A stretch of DNA of 64,000 nt from contig JADJMG010000014.1 of NCBI GenBank assembly GCA_016709725.1, positions 1-64,000 of the forward strand. The letters are read 5' to 3'. The stretch is from Bacteroidota bacterium (lineage in GTDB: Bacteria; Bacteroidota; Bacteroidia; AKYH767-A; OLB10). The notes beneath the pieces are model-generated. The model saw nothing but the letters and a program-made list of their open reading frames with translations, was not told where the DNA came from and ran no database searches. The translations under genes and the position numbers were made by a program. This document shows positions 46,852 to 57,077 of this stretch, piece after piece (within the stretch, counting starts at the first letter, position 1; the number at the start of each line of letters is the position of its first letter).

Positions 46852-47084
46852 TTTTGTTGATGGTATTCTTTGCAAGTTTTTGCACCAATAAGTTTATTAT
46901 TATCATTTCAGTTAAACTGTAACTGGCTTATAATGATGGACTGGGAACCTTTTGGGCAGAATTTTTTCTAACTGTAAAGTTCAGGCTATTCGATAGTATG
47001 AGTCAATAACTCATTTGAGTTATTTGAAGATGAATGATTTTTCATAAAGCAATGACTCGATTCCTCACAAAACCACAAAAAAAA

Positions 47085-47110
47085 AGCCCCCTTACTAAGG
47101 AGGCTTTTAA
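47085..47110 (-). terminator. Terminator of the zinc peptidase gene
   Basis: AAAAGCCCCCTTA and CTAAGGAGGCTTTT form a strong stem with one bulge, just after the stop at 47126 of the minus-strand gene. Confidence 0.8.
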
Positions 47111-47125
47111 ATTTATTCTACTGGT

Positions 47126-47806
47126 TTAATCTCTACGACCCATGTAAATCATCACATAGTACATCAACGTTGCTAGTGCAGCTAAAGCAGCAACCACGTA
47201 GGTCATGGCAGCCCACCACAATGCATCTTTCGATTGAACGTGTTCTTGAGAAGTAGTAACATTGGAACTTTCTAACCAAACTAATGCTCTCTTGCTGGCA
47301 TCAAATTCAACAGGAAGCGTTACAAAACTAAATGCTGTGGTTGCAGCAAATAGTGTGATGCCTAACAATAATAAACTTGGGAAGGTATTTACCATCACGA
47401 TACCAGCCAGTAACACCCAATGCACCCATTTGGAAGCAAAGCTAACCATCGGAACTAAAGCCGAACGTAATTGTAACATGCTATATGCACGAGCATGTTG
47501 CACAGCATGACCACATTCATGGGCAGAAACGGCAGCCGCAGCAGCGTTTCTTCCATAATATACATCGTGACTTAAGTTTACTGTTTTATCGAGTGGATTG
47601 TAGTGATCGGTTAATCTTCCCTCTACCGAAATAACTTTTACATCGTGAATATTGTGATCACGTAACATTTTCTCGGCAATTTGTTGTCCACTTAACCCCG
47701 AACTAATTGGTGTTTGTGAATACTTTTCGAATTTGCTTTTCAATTGGCGGCTTACTAACCAACCAATAATCATAAATGCAATCGAAATCAAATAAATTCC
47801 CATCAT
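47126..47806 (-). CDS. Neutral zinc metallopeptidase (YugP family)
   Basis: 226 residues of the Zn_peptidase_2 (PF04298) family. Membrane helix at the N-terminus (GIYLISIAFMIIGWLV). The zinc site is HECGHAVQHA (about 96-105), with upstream YNPLDKTVNLSHDVY typical of the family. Three more hydrophobic segments follow (WVHWVLLAGIVMVNTF, LLLLGITLFAATTAF, YVVAALAALATLMYYVM). An inner-membrane protease whose substrate is not known; Bacillus YugP is the named relative. It has its own terminator. The frame is intact. Confidence 0.92.
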   Translation of the reverse strand: MMGIYLISIAFMIIGWLVSRQLKSKFEKYSQTPISSGLSGQQIAEKMLRDHNIHDVKVISVEGRLTDHYNPLDKTVNLSHDVYYGRNAAAAAVSAHECGHAVQHARAYSMLQLRSALVPMVSFASKWVHWVLLAGIVMVNTFPSLLLLGITLFAATTAFSFVTLPVEFDASKRALVWLESSNVTTSQEHVQSKDALWWAAMTYVVAALAALATLMYYVMIYMGRRD

Positions 47807-47924
47807 GGCTTTTTCAGTTTTTAATTTTTGTTGTTATAGGTAGAAACGATTGTTCCTACTTTTTGTTTTACGCTTTCAGACTATCAATTAGAATGCCTGT
47901 GCAAAGTTAATGTCATTCCGTCAT

Positions 47925-48995
47925 TTATTCCCAACGGAAAAATTTAACCGCTAAGGCATAAATGAAAATGCCCCAGGCTGAAATAATGGCCAAGGGAATT
48001 AGAATGTCGCCTAACCCAGCTCCTTCAAAGGCAACTAGGCGCATAGCGTTATTTAAATAGGTGAGAGGCAGCACTTTGCAGATGGGCTGAAGCCATTCTG
48101 GAAAATTTTCAATCCCGAAAAAAGTCCCGGATAAAAGAAATTGAGGTAACGTGACAATGTTCGCTAAGGGCGGAATGGTGCTCTCACTTTTGGCTATTCC
48201 AGATACAACAAAGCCGAATCCCATAAAGACAATAAGTCCTAAGGCTGACAAAAACAGCATGGTGGCGAAGGTGGCAAATCCGTGAATGAGGGTAAATCCA
48301 AATGCGAAATAACCCACTAATATTAAAAAGGCAGCGCCCAAAAGAGCAAATACGAGTCTACTAATGGCTTCTCCCATCACGATAAAAGGTTTGCGGATGG
48401 GTGTCGCGAAAAATCGTTTGATGACTAAGGTTTGTCTTAAATTAAAAAACACGAAGGCTGTTCCGAAAACACCAGAGCTTAAAAGAGAAAAGCCAAGTTG
48501 GCCTGGTAAAATAAAATCAATCGTTTTATATTCTCGAACTTGAATTTCTTTCGAACTTAATACAACCAGGGGTCTTTCCATCGCAGCCGCACGCAAATTT
48601 GCTTTGTCTACCAAATGTTCTAACATCGAACGAATGATGATTCCTTTCTCACGTGATGCCATGTTCGTAGTGACGTCAACGTTATATGAAATGGTATTGT
48701 CAGCCAACCTTTTTTGGATGTTGATGATGGCATCTAGATCACCTTTTTGTAAATTATGATCAATCTCTGCTTTTGTTAATCCAGGAACTAAATGTATTCC
48801 TTGCATACTCGCAATACTATCAAAAACTGGATTGTGCAGATCACTTTTTCCATCCAAAGCTACATCTAGACGAATCCCTCCGCCATTGATAAATCCAAAT
48901 ACCAAAATAAAAATCAATGGAAATAGTAACGTAAAAACCACCGCCGATGGACTTCGCATAATTGACCGAAAGCTCGCTCGAGCAATAGCCATCAT
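47925..48995 (-). CDS. ABC-2 type transporter permease
   Basis: 356 residues from ATG 48995 (MMAIARASFRSIMRSPSAVV). The longer frame to 49163 begins with low-complexity residues from a repeat-like DNA patch and is unlikely. One helix (FTLLFPLIFILVFGFING), a periplasmic domain, then five C-terminal helices with the ABC-2 pattern (VFFNLRQTLVIKRFFATPIR, ILVGYFAFGFTL, LSALGLIVFMGFGFVVSG, PPLANIVTLPQFLLSGTFFG). It pairs with the ATPase gene upstream (49224-49988) as an exporter. The substrate is unknown. Confidence 0.88.
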   Translation of the reverse strand: MMAIARASFRSIMRSPSAVVFTLLFPLIFILVFGFINGGGIRLDVALDGKSDLHNPVFDSIASMQGIHLVPGLTKAEIDHNLQKGDLDAIINIQKRLADNTISYNVDVTTNMASREKGIIIRSMLEHLVDKANLRAAAMERPLVVLSSKEIQVREYKTIDFILPGQLGFSLLSSGVFGTAFVFFNLRQTLVIKRFFATPIRKPFIVMGEAISRLVFALLGAAFLILVGYFAFGFTLIHGFATFATMLFLSALGLIVFMGFGFVVSGIAKSESTIPPLANIVTLPQFLLSGTFFGIENFPEWLQPICKVLPLTYLNNAMRLVAFEGAGLGDILIPLAIISAWGIFIYALAVKFFRWE

Positions 48996-49223
48996 GGCTC
49001 TGTATTGTGAGTAATTTTTTTCAATGTAGTGTTTTTTTACGCAATTAATTTTTGTGATTTCTAATTCTTTCTCCGCTTTGGTGCGATTGAGGCTTCTAGC
49101 TTCTAGCTGCTGGCTTCTAGCTGCTGGTCGTAAAGCCTCGCGACTGGATCCTGGCAGCACCACACTCTGCCCTCGAGAGCCTCAGGCAGCACCGCTCTCC
49201 GCTCTCCGAACTCCGCTCTCACT
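48996..49223. other. GC-rich low-complexity patch between ABC genes
   Basis: CTTCTAGCTGCTGG words in tandem (49093-49128), AAAGCCTCGCGAC (49132-49144), then CTCCGCTCTCC words. It separates ATPase and permease genes that are usually adjacent. No gene is supported; an insertion of repeat DNA is likely. Confidence 0.5.
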
Positions 49224-49988
49224 TCACCCTTCGCGCCACTCATGTCCTGTCAAATGAATAAACACATCTTCCAAATTCGCTTTCTTCACTTCCTTTTTTC
49301 TTTCAAATCCGGTTGCGACTAGTTTATCAATTAATGCATCGGGTGCATCCAGTGCAATTATTTTTCCGGCTTCCATCACCGCAACTCGGTCACAGAGTTG
49401 TTCGGCTTCGTCCATGTAGTGTGTAGTGATGACAACTGTCGTTCCGTTATCTCTTATTTTCCGAATCAAGTCCCATAAGTTTCTTCTGGCTTGTGGATCT
49501 AATCCCGTGGTCGGTTCATCTAAAAAAACAATTTTAGGCTGATTGATTAAAGTAGTAGCAATACTAAATCGTTGTTTTTGTCCACCACTCAACTCTTTAA
49601 ATTTCGCTTTGTGTTTGTCTTCCAATCCTACTTGCTTCAGCATTTCCATCGGATCCACTGTAGCATTATACAATCCTGCAAATAAGTCAATGAGTTCAGT
49701 CAAGGTTAAGCTCGGATAATATCCAGCAGCTTGAAGTTGTACTCCAATTATTTTTTTAATTTCATTGGGATGTTGATCTATGGAGAAGCCCGCTACCGAA
49801 ACTTCACCAGAAGTTTTCTCGCGTAAAGTTTCAATGATTTCTAATGTGGTGGTCTTGCCGGCACCGTTTGGACCTAATAATCCAAAAATCTCCTTATCGT
49901 AAACCTCAAAACTAACACCCTTAACGGCTTCAAATTTATCGTAAGTCTTTTTTAAGTCTTTTACAACAATGACAGGTGTGGAATTCAT
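49224..49988 (-). CDS. ABC transporter ATPase (ABC-2 exporter)
   Basis: 254 residues from ATG 49988 (MNSTPVIVVKDLKKTYDKFE); a start at 50030 would add 14 residues without family support. Walker A GPNGAGKTT (about 37-45), signature LSGGQKQR (about 134-141), Walker B IVFLDEPTTGLDPQ, H-loop VITTHYMDEAEQLCDR. It belongs to the DrrA/CcmA-like class that powers ABC-2 exporters. It is upstream of the permease, with a 228-bp patch between them. The C-terminal LEDVFIHLTG is typical. The frame is intact. Confidence 0.93.
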   Translation of the reverse strand: MNSTPVIVVKDLKKTYDKFEAVKGVSFEVYDKEIFGLLGPNGAGKTTTLEIIETLREKTSGEVSVAGFSIDQHPNEIKKIIGVQLQAAGYYPSLTLTELIDLFAGLYNATVDPMEMLKQVGLEDKHKAKFKELSGGQKQRFSIATTLINQPKIVFLDEPTTGLDPQARRNLWDLIRKIRDNGTTVVITTHYMDEAEQLCDRVAVMEAGKIIALDAPDALIDKLVATGFERKKEVKKANLEDVFIHLTGHEWREG

Positions 49989-50058
49989 AAGCACAAAGAT
50001 AGAACTATTTGTAAGTGGTTGGGATTTCACCGAAAAGGGAAATATATTCAGGTGAAAA

Positions 50059-50457
50059 TTAGGATGTCCGAAGGTAGGCCCATCGTTTTCTACCTTTCAA
50101 GTAGTTTAAATCTTTTTCGTGTTGATAGGCTTCCCTTTCAAATGAGATGGATCGGTACGCTGTATGGTGTGTGTTGCCTTTCATGCGATAGAATAGATAT
50201 TCAATAAGGTACCAAATGTAAAAAGGTAAAACGAGCAACTCCAGTTGCTGCATCAAGTGGATGCGTTCATGGTTGAGAAGTTGTGGGGTATGGGGCAGAT
50301 CTTTTTTTCTCAGCATGATAAAGGGAAATAGTGCCATGCCAGAAGCCGGTAATCGACGCAAAATGATGAGAATTCCGTTCATGGAGGCTATGATGGTTAT
50401 CAATAAAAGTGTGGACAAAGGTATTCGCTTTGATGTAATCTGGTAGAATATTTTCAA
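50059..50457 (-). CDS. Membrane protein with HExxH-like motif, hypothetical
   Basis: 132 residues. One or two hydrophobic segments (LSTLLLITIIASMNGILIIL, LVLPFYIWYLIEYLFY) flank the conserved NHERIHLMQQLE (HERIH, an HExxH zinc-protease-like motif) and end with SFEREAYQHEKDLNYLKGR. This HE.IH..Q..E ... FE.EAY motif set is common in small Bacteroidota proteins of unknown function. Catalysis is possible: the Glu of FEREAY could be the third zinc ligand. That is inference. It precedes the ABC exporter genes on the same strand with about 70 bp between. Confidence 0.7.
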   Translation of the reverse strand: MKIFYQITSKRIPLSTLLLITIIASMNGILIILRRLPASGMALFPFIMLRKKDLPHTPQLLNHERIHLMQQLELLVLPFYIWYLIEYLFYRMKGNTHHTAYRSISFEREAYQHEKDLNYLKGRKRWAYLRTS

Positions 50458-50606
50458 ACTGAAAATAGCGGAATGATTTTAACTCTACGTTTCTTGGCGA
50501 TCCAGTGGATTCAATTACAATTTTTGAGCATAGATACATAGAACTGATTTTTTGGAAATTGCAATCGCTCATTTTTTAATATCTCGAAGTTGAAGATGAT
50601 ATAATT

Positions 50607-50645
50607 ATCCCCTCACCAACTTAAAGGAAGGGTTAGTGAGGGGAT
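50607..50645 (-). terminator. Strong hairpin after SBBP remnant
   Basis: ATCCCCTCAC (50607-50616) pairs perfectly with GTGAGGGGAT (50636-50645), loop 19 nt. It lies just downstream (minus strand) of the degenerate propeller fragment. Confidence 0.6.
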
Positions 50646-50649
50646 AAAT

Positions 50650-50853
50650 TAGATAGGTGGCAACCAAAGAAGTTTGCACAGTTTTCATTTGCGATGGTAT
50701 CATAGCAGACAATCTAAATATCTTGACCTGTATCCGATTTTGCCAGCTTAATTGGTCCAAAGTAGATGTATTAACCGAAATTGCCAACGGAATATACCTT
50801 TCCGGCAGTATCGATATCGGTGGTAATGGGTACGGACTTAAATCCTAAGGGTT
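50650..50853 (-). pseudogene. Degenerate SBBP-like repeat fragment
   Basis: The minus strand reads GFKSVPITTDIDTAGKVYS, then VGNFG, a stop, YIYFGPIKLAKSDTGQDI, a stop, then IVCYDTIANENCANFFG. The 'TDidtaGkVYsvGNF..fG.ikL...g.DifIvcYD' order matches an SBBP beta-propeller repeat of Bacteroidota surface proteins. Two in-frame stops and lack of a start make it a remnant. It may be a leftover of a gene removed from between the T9SS gene and the small membrane protein gene. Confidence 0.5.
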
Positions 50854-50863
50854 GTGCGCGGTA

Positions 50864-53800
50864 TCAATCCTTCACTACTTTGACGATGCTGTTGATAATT
50901 GAAGAAGTGATTCTTAAAAAATAAATTCCTGCATTTATTTTTTCGGTACAGCAAAGGTTGATGTCGTTAGTTCCTATGGCTAACTGGATCGTTTCTGAAT
51001 GCATAATTTTTCCATTTAAATCAATCAATTGCATGGTGGCAGATTCTGCAGTTTCTGATTGAAACTGTGCATTCATGTTTTTGCTAAACGGATTGGGATA
51101 AACTAGAACTTTTGAAGTGTTTGATTCAGATTGATTTGTTAATTCATTTTCATTGCGCAATGGAAATGTTGTAGAAGCTAATGTGTAGAAAGTGAAACCC
51201 ACAGGAAGTGTAGTAGAATAATCCAGTTGTGACAATCCGCTATTTGCAGTAACGGTATTTGTAATTGTATTAACAGTGGATGGTATTAACTGCCATACTC
51301 CTGCTGGTTCATTCATACTTCTACGAAAAATAGCAAGGTCGCTTTCATTTACAATTAACTCGCTTTCGTCATACTTTAATTTAATAAGAGCATTTAAGCC
51401 AATTCCCCCTGATGAATTGCTTACAAAATAAACTCTATTAATGGACGCATTACCGTTTAATCCTGCAGTCTGCTCAGGGACTCTGTAAATTTGTATATTG
51501 TTTAGTGGATTGTTACAAGTAATAATAAAACCAAGGTTCCCAATATTTAGGTTCGACACAGGAGTAACTACTGTTGTATCTTTGCTAATTGAGAAAGCGT
51601 CTAATCCCGTTATAACTTCAGAGTTTCTAAAGGTATTACCTGGGGTTTCCGTTACACGACCTTGATTTCCGGAACTTGAAATCGGGCTCTCGACCAAGAA
51701 TATTCGCGATTTTCTCATATCAAAACTTCCAGAAAGAAGTTTTGCGTTACCAAATAATTCCATCTTTCCAGTGCTTTCGTGCGCAAAAGGCAAATCGAAC
51801 TCGTTGTTCAATTTTACGCCTGCCGGATTATTTAACTTAAAATTATTCAGATTCTCTGCAACCAATTCATAAGGCGGATGATTTATGTTCCCCAAAAGAG
51901 AAAGTGTTCCCTGTGCTATGCCTGCACTTATCAAATCGCAATCTAATAAACCAGTTGCAGTAGTTGTGGAGCCAATCGTTACATTTCTACCACCCATACT
52001 TAAATACCCATTTACCTTTAATGTATCTACTATAAGATCTTTTAATAAAAATACTGTATCAATTGCAGAAGAATTAAATCCGTTGTAGTCAAAATATCGC
52101 AGCTTATCCAAGCTGATGAATTGAAAATCCTGATTGGCGCAGAATGCAGGATCGTTGTAAACCGACAATCTTCCCGAGAGTGGCTTTGTATTAGTTATTT
52201 TTTTTGTGGTTAATTCATTGTCCTGATAGATAATTTTTCCAGCAATAATTAAAGAACTTCCAGCAAGGTTGAAGTTTTCGAAAATATATAGATTATTAAA
52301 AATAATATCACGATTGGTATTAATAATTTTTACTAAAGGATTTACAATTTCAACATCACATGACAATCCAGAAATATTTGCTGAAACATTATTATTGAAT
52401 TTCATAGTTTGAGAAACTGTGCCTGTAAAACGTAGAGCCGGAATTAAATAATTATTCGTTAGTGGAAGAAGATTGGCATTGATACCTATATGCCCCTGAT
52501 CAACGATCAAGTTTTTCTTTAATGAAATTTCGTCTCCTTCTTCCATTTTGATGTTGGGTACATTGGTGGCATTACCTGTTGCAGTTCCATATAATTTTAA
52601 ATCACCCTGGATGGTTGCATCCTCAGTGAATTCATACGTATTGCCGCTTAACAAATTATTTATGCTTTTTAAAGTAAGATTATTAAATTCCATACCCACA
52701 GGGAATAAGCTACCGTGATACAGCACTAAAGTGCCACCACTTAAATCAAACATATTAGCATTGGCAGCAGTAATTTCTCCATACACATTTAATGTGCCTC
52801 CAGTCATATTCAAGTTACCACCTATTTCAATTTTAATGGCATTGCACTTTGCATTACTAGATGCAATTAATGGGTAATGTTGTTTTCCTGAACCGATTAA
52901 AATATTGTCATTTTCTGTTGGTATTTGTTGTGGTTCCCAGTTCGAAGGATCATACCAACTGGAGGAAGTATTTCCAGTCCATTTAATGTTGTAGTTATCC
53001 AATGAAAACGTTTCAATATCACTCCCATTTGCCTGATTTAAACATGTCAAATACAAAACGTTGTTTGAAACTTCGAGTTCGGAGCCATAGTTTAATGTGG
53101 AAAATCCATTGAGGAAAATTAAGTTCATGGTATTGAAACTATCCATAGCGTACAAATAGCCAACTCCACTCAAGTCAAAATAGGATAGATAAAGCTGTCC
53201 ATTATAAACTTTTAACTTTTGTGGTAGATTAAAATTAGCCGGTGATGTAATCTCAGTAATATAGTCGCTTGCAGGATCAAGCATGTAAAATTTATTTTGA
53301 ATAAAATCACTTGCGGTAAAGTATAATTTATTGTTAAATATCGTGAGTAAAGAGGGATTACTACTGTTGAGTCCTGGTAATAGATCTAAGGGAGTGAAAC
53401 TTCCATTTTGATAAACGAAAAGTTCGAGGCCAAGGGTATTGTCTTGACATAACATATAAAGCTTGCTATTTAATTCATAGATATCACCTATAGGGCCTGA
53501 GCCCCATGTGTCAAAATTCTCATCAGGAAAATTGCTGAGTTGCTGTACAAATCCTCCAGCGGTAAGACAAAATAGTTCTCTATCCACATAAAATACATTG
53601 GAAACAGTGGCTGTAAAATACAATTCTCCATTAAATTCACCATTAATCCAATCTACATCGATATTGTTTGCTGAAATTAAGACTGTGCCACTGGCTGTAC
53701 CATCTGATTCCCAAAGTTCATTAAATCCGTTACTATTTACTTGTGTAAAATACATAAAGTTGTTGAACAAACCCTTTGGGGATATTTCGCTTGGGCCTCC

Positions 53801-54308
53801 TGTTGATAATAAAATAGTGTTCCCAGTAGAGACGTCTAATGCCCATAGTTTATGCACTGTTGGAAATGAATTGGGAGTATATGTCACAACTAATAGCTGA
53901 TTAGAATATTTAGCAAGGAGTAAACCTTTTGAGTAGGATCAATTACAAACGAGGCTTGGGTGCCAGAGGTAGTTCCGTCTGTCTCAAAGAGATCATCATC
54001 TAAAAGGAAATACAATTTATTGTTGAGCTCTACACTTCTAATTAAATCAGCATAAGTTGGATTTCCGAAAATATTATTATTGAATGTATAGAATTGTTCA
54101 GTTCCGGTCGTTGTTCCGTCCGATATCCACAATCCGTTTGTCAAACCATTATAAGCTTGAAAAACTGTTTTATTCTGCAAGGAAGTAAATTTATAGGAAA
54201 ATAATTTGAGTTGCCAGTAGGATTAATATCCTTAAGCAAGGAAGGAATTTGTGCATCTAAATTTAGTGCTAACATATAAATGAAAATTGTGGAGAGTAAT
54301 TTTTTCAT
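50864..54308 (-). CDS. Large T9SS-exported ELWxSDGT-repeat protein (frameshifted)
   Basis: Start ATG 54308 gives signal MKKLLSTIFIYMLALNLDAQ. One-base slips near 54200 and 53925 join it to LQNKTVFQAYNGLTNGLWIS and then to LLLAKYSNQLLVVTYTPNSF. Repaired length is about 1145 residues. The N-terminal part has repeated LWISDGTTTGTEQF, LFETDGTTSGTQASF and ELWESDGTASGTVLI units, a common Bacteroidota propeller-like repeat. The middle has a beta-helix/autotransporter-like region (WTGNTSSSWYDPSNWEPQ, LNMTGGTLNVYGEI). The last ~80 residues are a sorting domain (VLVYPNPFSKNMNAQF, GIYFLRITSS). Cell-surface or secreted; the function is unknown. Confidence 0.85.
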
Positions 54309-54554
54309 GTTGTTTTAGTTTAGTAGTCAGTTTAGAACTGTTAGATGTTCAGCAAATGTAGATGGCTGAATTACTATTTATATCCCCGAATTAGGGTAGG
54401 TGGGATTCAATAATTGTGGGGAAGAATTGTTTATTCCACCAAAAAAGGTGATAAGATAGGATTAAAATCAGAAATCATGTAAATACCTTGAAGGGTGAAA
54501 AGCGTGTCAGAGCATTAGGGTTTGTGGATTTGTAGAATAGTAAATAAAAAAAGT

Positions 54555-56833
54555 TTAAGAAGCGAGGGGTAAATTCAATCTTATTTTTGTACCCTTATTC
54601 ATACTTTGAATATCTATTACTCCATTTAGTTCACTCGCTCTTTGCTTCATGTTTCTTAAGCCATTTCCGCCATTAGTTGATGTCGGATCAAAGCCAATAC
54701 CATTATCGCTGATCGTGATATTCATCAGGTTGTTATTTTTTCTGATGTCCACATCTACCAGGGTTGCTTGAGAATATTTGGCGCAATTATTAATGGCTTC
54801 TTTGAAAATAAGAAACATGTTTTGTTTCATTTCAATCGAGTAATTTATAGAATGAAGTGATTTGTCACTGGTGAAGTTCAACTTAATTCCTTTAGATGAA
54901 AATAAAGAGTATGCGAAGGTTTCCATTCGATTGAAAATAACTTCACCACTATCATTGATCGGGTTAATGCTCCAAACAATGTCACTCAGGTTGGAAATAG
55001 TTTCTCGCGCATTTTCTCCGATTTTATTTACGAGATCCATGACTTTATCGGTTTCGTTGTGCGTCAGTTTGTTTTTAATGGCCTCACTGTAAATACTGAT
55101 GCTGCTCAACGTGCTACCTACATCATCGTGAAGGTCTGCACTGATGGCCTTTCGCTGATGCAATATGGCTTCTTTTGCTCCAATTGTTTTCTGAGTTTAA
55201 ATCGGTTGAAGACCAATAAGCCGATGAGCAGTAAGGCCAATGAGCCTCCTGTGGTCACTCCTCTTAAGAGTTTTTCTTCACCAAGTTCAATGTTCTTCAA
55301 GTCACGTTCTTGCTTTGATAATTGGAGTTCATAGGCCTCTGCTTTTGATTTCAATCGTTGCTTTTCCAGTTCTTGTTGGGTGCTGTTAAGTCGGAGTTCG
55401 GAAATGGCATTGGAGGAGCTTAATAATTCTATTTCATTCTTGTTTTTTTCATCACGCAATTTTGAAATCAGCAAAGCGGAAAGTTGTTCTTTTAGAGAAA
55501 TGTCTTTGAAAGCATTTTCTTTGTTTAATAAAAGTATTTCATTGTCTTTTTTTTCTGTTTCATACCGAATTTTTAATTCTTCAATTTGTTTTTTGTTTTC
55601 TTCATTAAGGAGTTCTTTTTGCGCTTTGTATGATAATTTTAAGAAAGTTGAAGATTGCTCTGCATGAAAGAGTCGGGTAGCTGTGGAAAAACTAGTATCG
55701 GCAGCCATGGTACTGTCTAAAATCGAAAAGTTTTTATAGGTACTCGGTAAATGTATTTTATTATCCAATTTCTTGAGAAGTTCAAGTGCTTCATTTAATC
55801 GTTCTCGTGATTCTGCATATCTTTTTTGAACAGTATAGAGGTATCCTAGATTTACCCAGTCTGCTGCAATAAGACTGTTTTTAATTCCGTCTACAGGAAA
55901 ACTGTTTATAGATGTCAAAAGCAATTTTTCTGCCTCTGCGAAGTGCTTTTCAGCTTCTATTTTATTATTCGCTTCTAATTCCCGTAAACCCATATCTTTT
56001 AGGACAAGGGATAGTGTTCTTGAATTTGACAGATAGCCACTTCTATTGGTTGTTGATTTTAGATAGAGTTCATTTGACTGTGATAAAGCAAAGTAAGCCG
56101 TGTCGTATTTCTCCATATCTCTGTATATAATACCCATGTTAGAATATACATTGGCAACACCCTCTATGTAATTTATTTTTGAAAAATAAAATTTGGCCTT
56201 TGAGTAATAATCAATGGCTTCATTGAATTTATCCTGAACTTGAAATAGTGTTCCCAGGTTAAAGTAATTTGTAGCCATTCCGGCTGTGTCTTTTACTTCC
56301 TCATAAACTTTTAGCGCGCTAAAATAGTACTTGGCGGCTTCGGTGTAATTCGCCATTAATTTGTACATCACTGCAATATTTAAATAGCTGTTGCCTATAC
56401 TTTTTTTATGATTGAGTAACAAAGATAACTGCAACGCTTTTTCATGATATTGCAAAGATTTGGAAATATTCTCCAGATCTTTGTATAGTATCCCAAGAGC
56501 AGTATATATTTTTATTTCACCTAAGGTATACTTAACCTTTTTTGCCAATAGAAGACCGGAGTCAGCGCATTTAAGTATAAAATCCGCTTCTACTTTATTG
56601 ATTAGCACTCCTTTTTTCTTCAGCAGTTTTCGGGTAAAAATGGCAAGGGAATCAACCTTAGCGGAGTCGTTCTTTAGTAAAAGAATTTTTTCTAGCTGGG
56701 CGTTATTGGAGTTTACATCTTGCGCTTTTACTTGACTGGAAAAAATTAATAGAATAACAAATAGAAATTTGTGGATTGTTTGAAATAAGCATTCAAGCCA
56801 ATTTTTGTAATGCACTATAATAGTAAGATTCAT
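54555..56833 (-). CDS. TPR sensor histidine kinase, copy 1 (frameshifted)
   Basis: Near-duplicate of 57078-59318. Frames 55118-56833 and 54555-55163 are one gene. Copy 1 has four Ts at 55173-55176 where copy 2 has five (57696-57700), which shifts LEQKEAIL to LEQKKPYC. An N-terminal signal-like helix (about 17-37), TPR repeats (SLQYHEKALQLSLLLNHKKS, EAAKYYFSALKVYEEVKDTA), a coiled coil, one membrane helix (SLALLLIGLLVF), HisKA_3 with phospho-acceptor His in DLHDDVGSTLSS, then HATPase_c (GIGFDPTSTNGGNGL). The repaired protein would be ~760 residues. It signals to a NarL-type response regulator, probably the one at 59567. Confidence 0.9.
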
Positions 56834-57077
56834 TGTGGTTTAGGATGGGTATGGAATCGCGGATTTTTTTCTTACTGTAAATATATTTATTTTTTTGAAT
56901 CCTTGATGTAGGGTAGATTCGACAAGATTCCTATGAGAATAAGAAGGAGGCTCACCCAAAGTGTGGAGAAGATCAGGGTAAGAATCAATCGTAAACCAAA
57001 TTGGGTAAAAGCTTTAAAGTGATTTAGATCTTTAAGTTTCGTGGAGTGGGGAAAAAATACCAGCTAAGAAAAGAAGT

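Noticed and set aside
48996..49163. N-terminal extension of the ABC permease
   Set aside because: It is encoded by low-complexity repeat DNA and lacks similarity to permease N-termini.
50267..50572. 101-codon minus-strand frame overlapping the HExxH-like protein gene
   Set aside because: The overlapping frame at 50059-50457 has the conserved NHERIH and FEREAY motifs; this one has no protein-like features.
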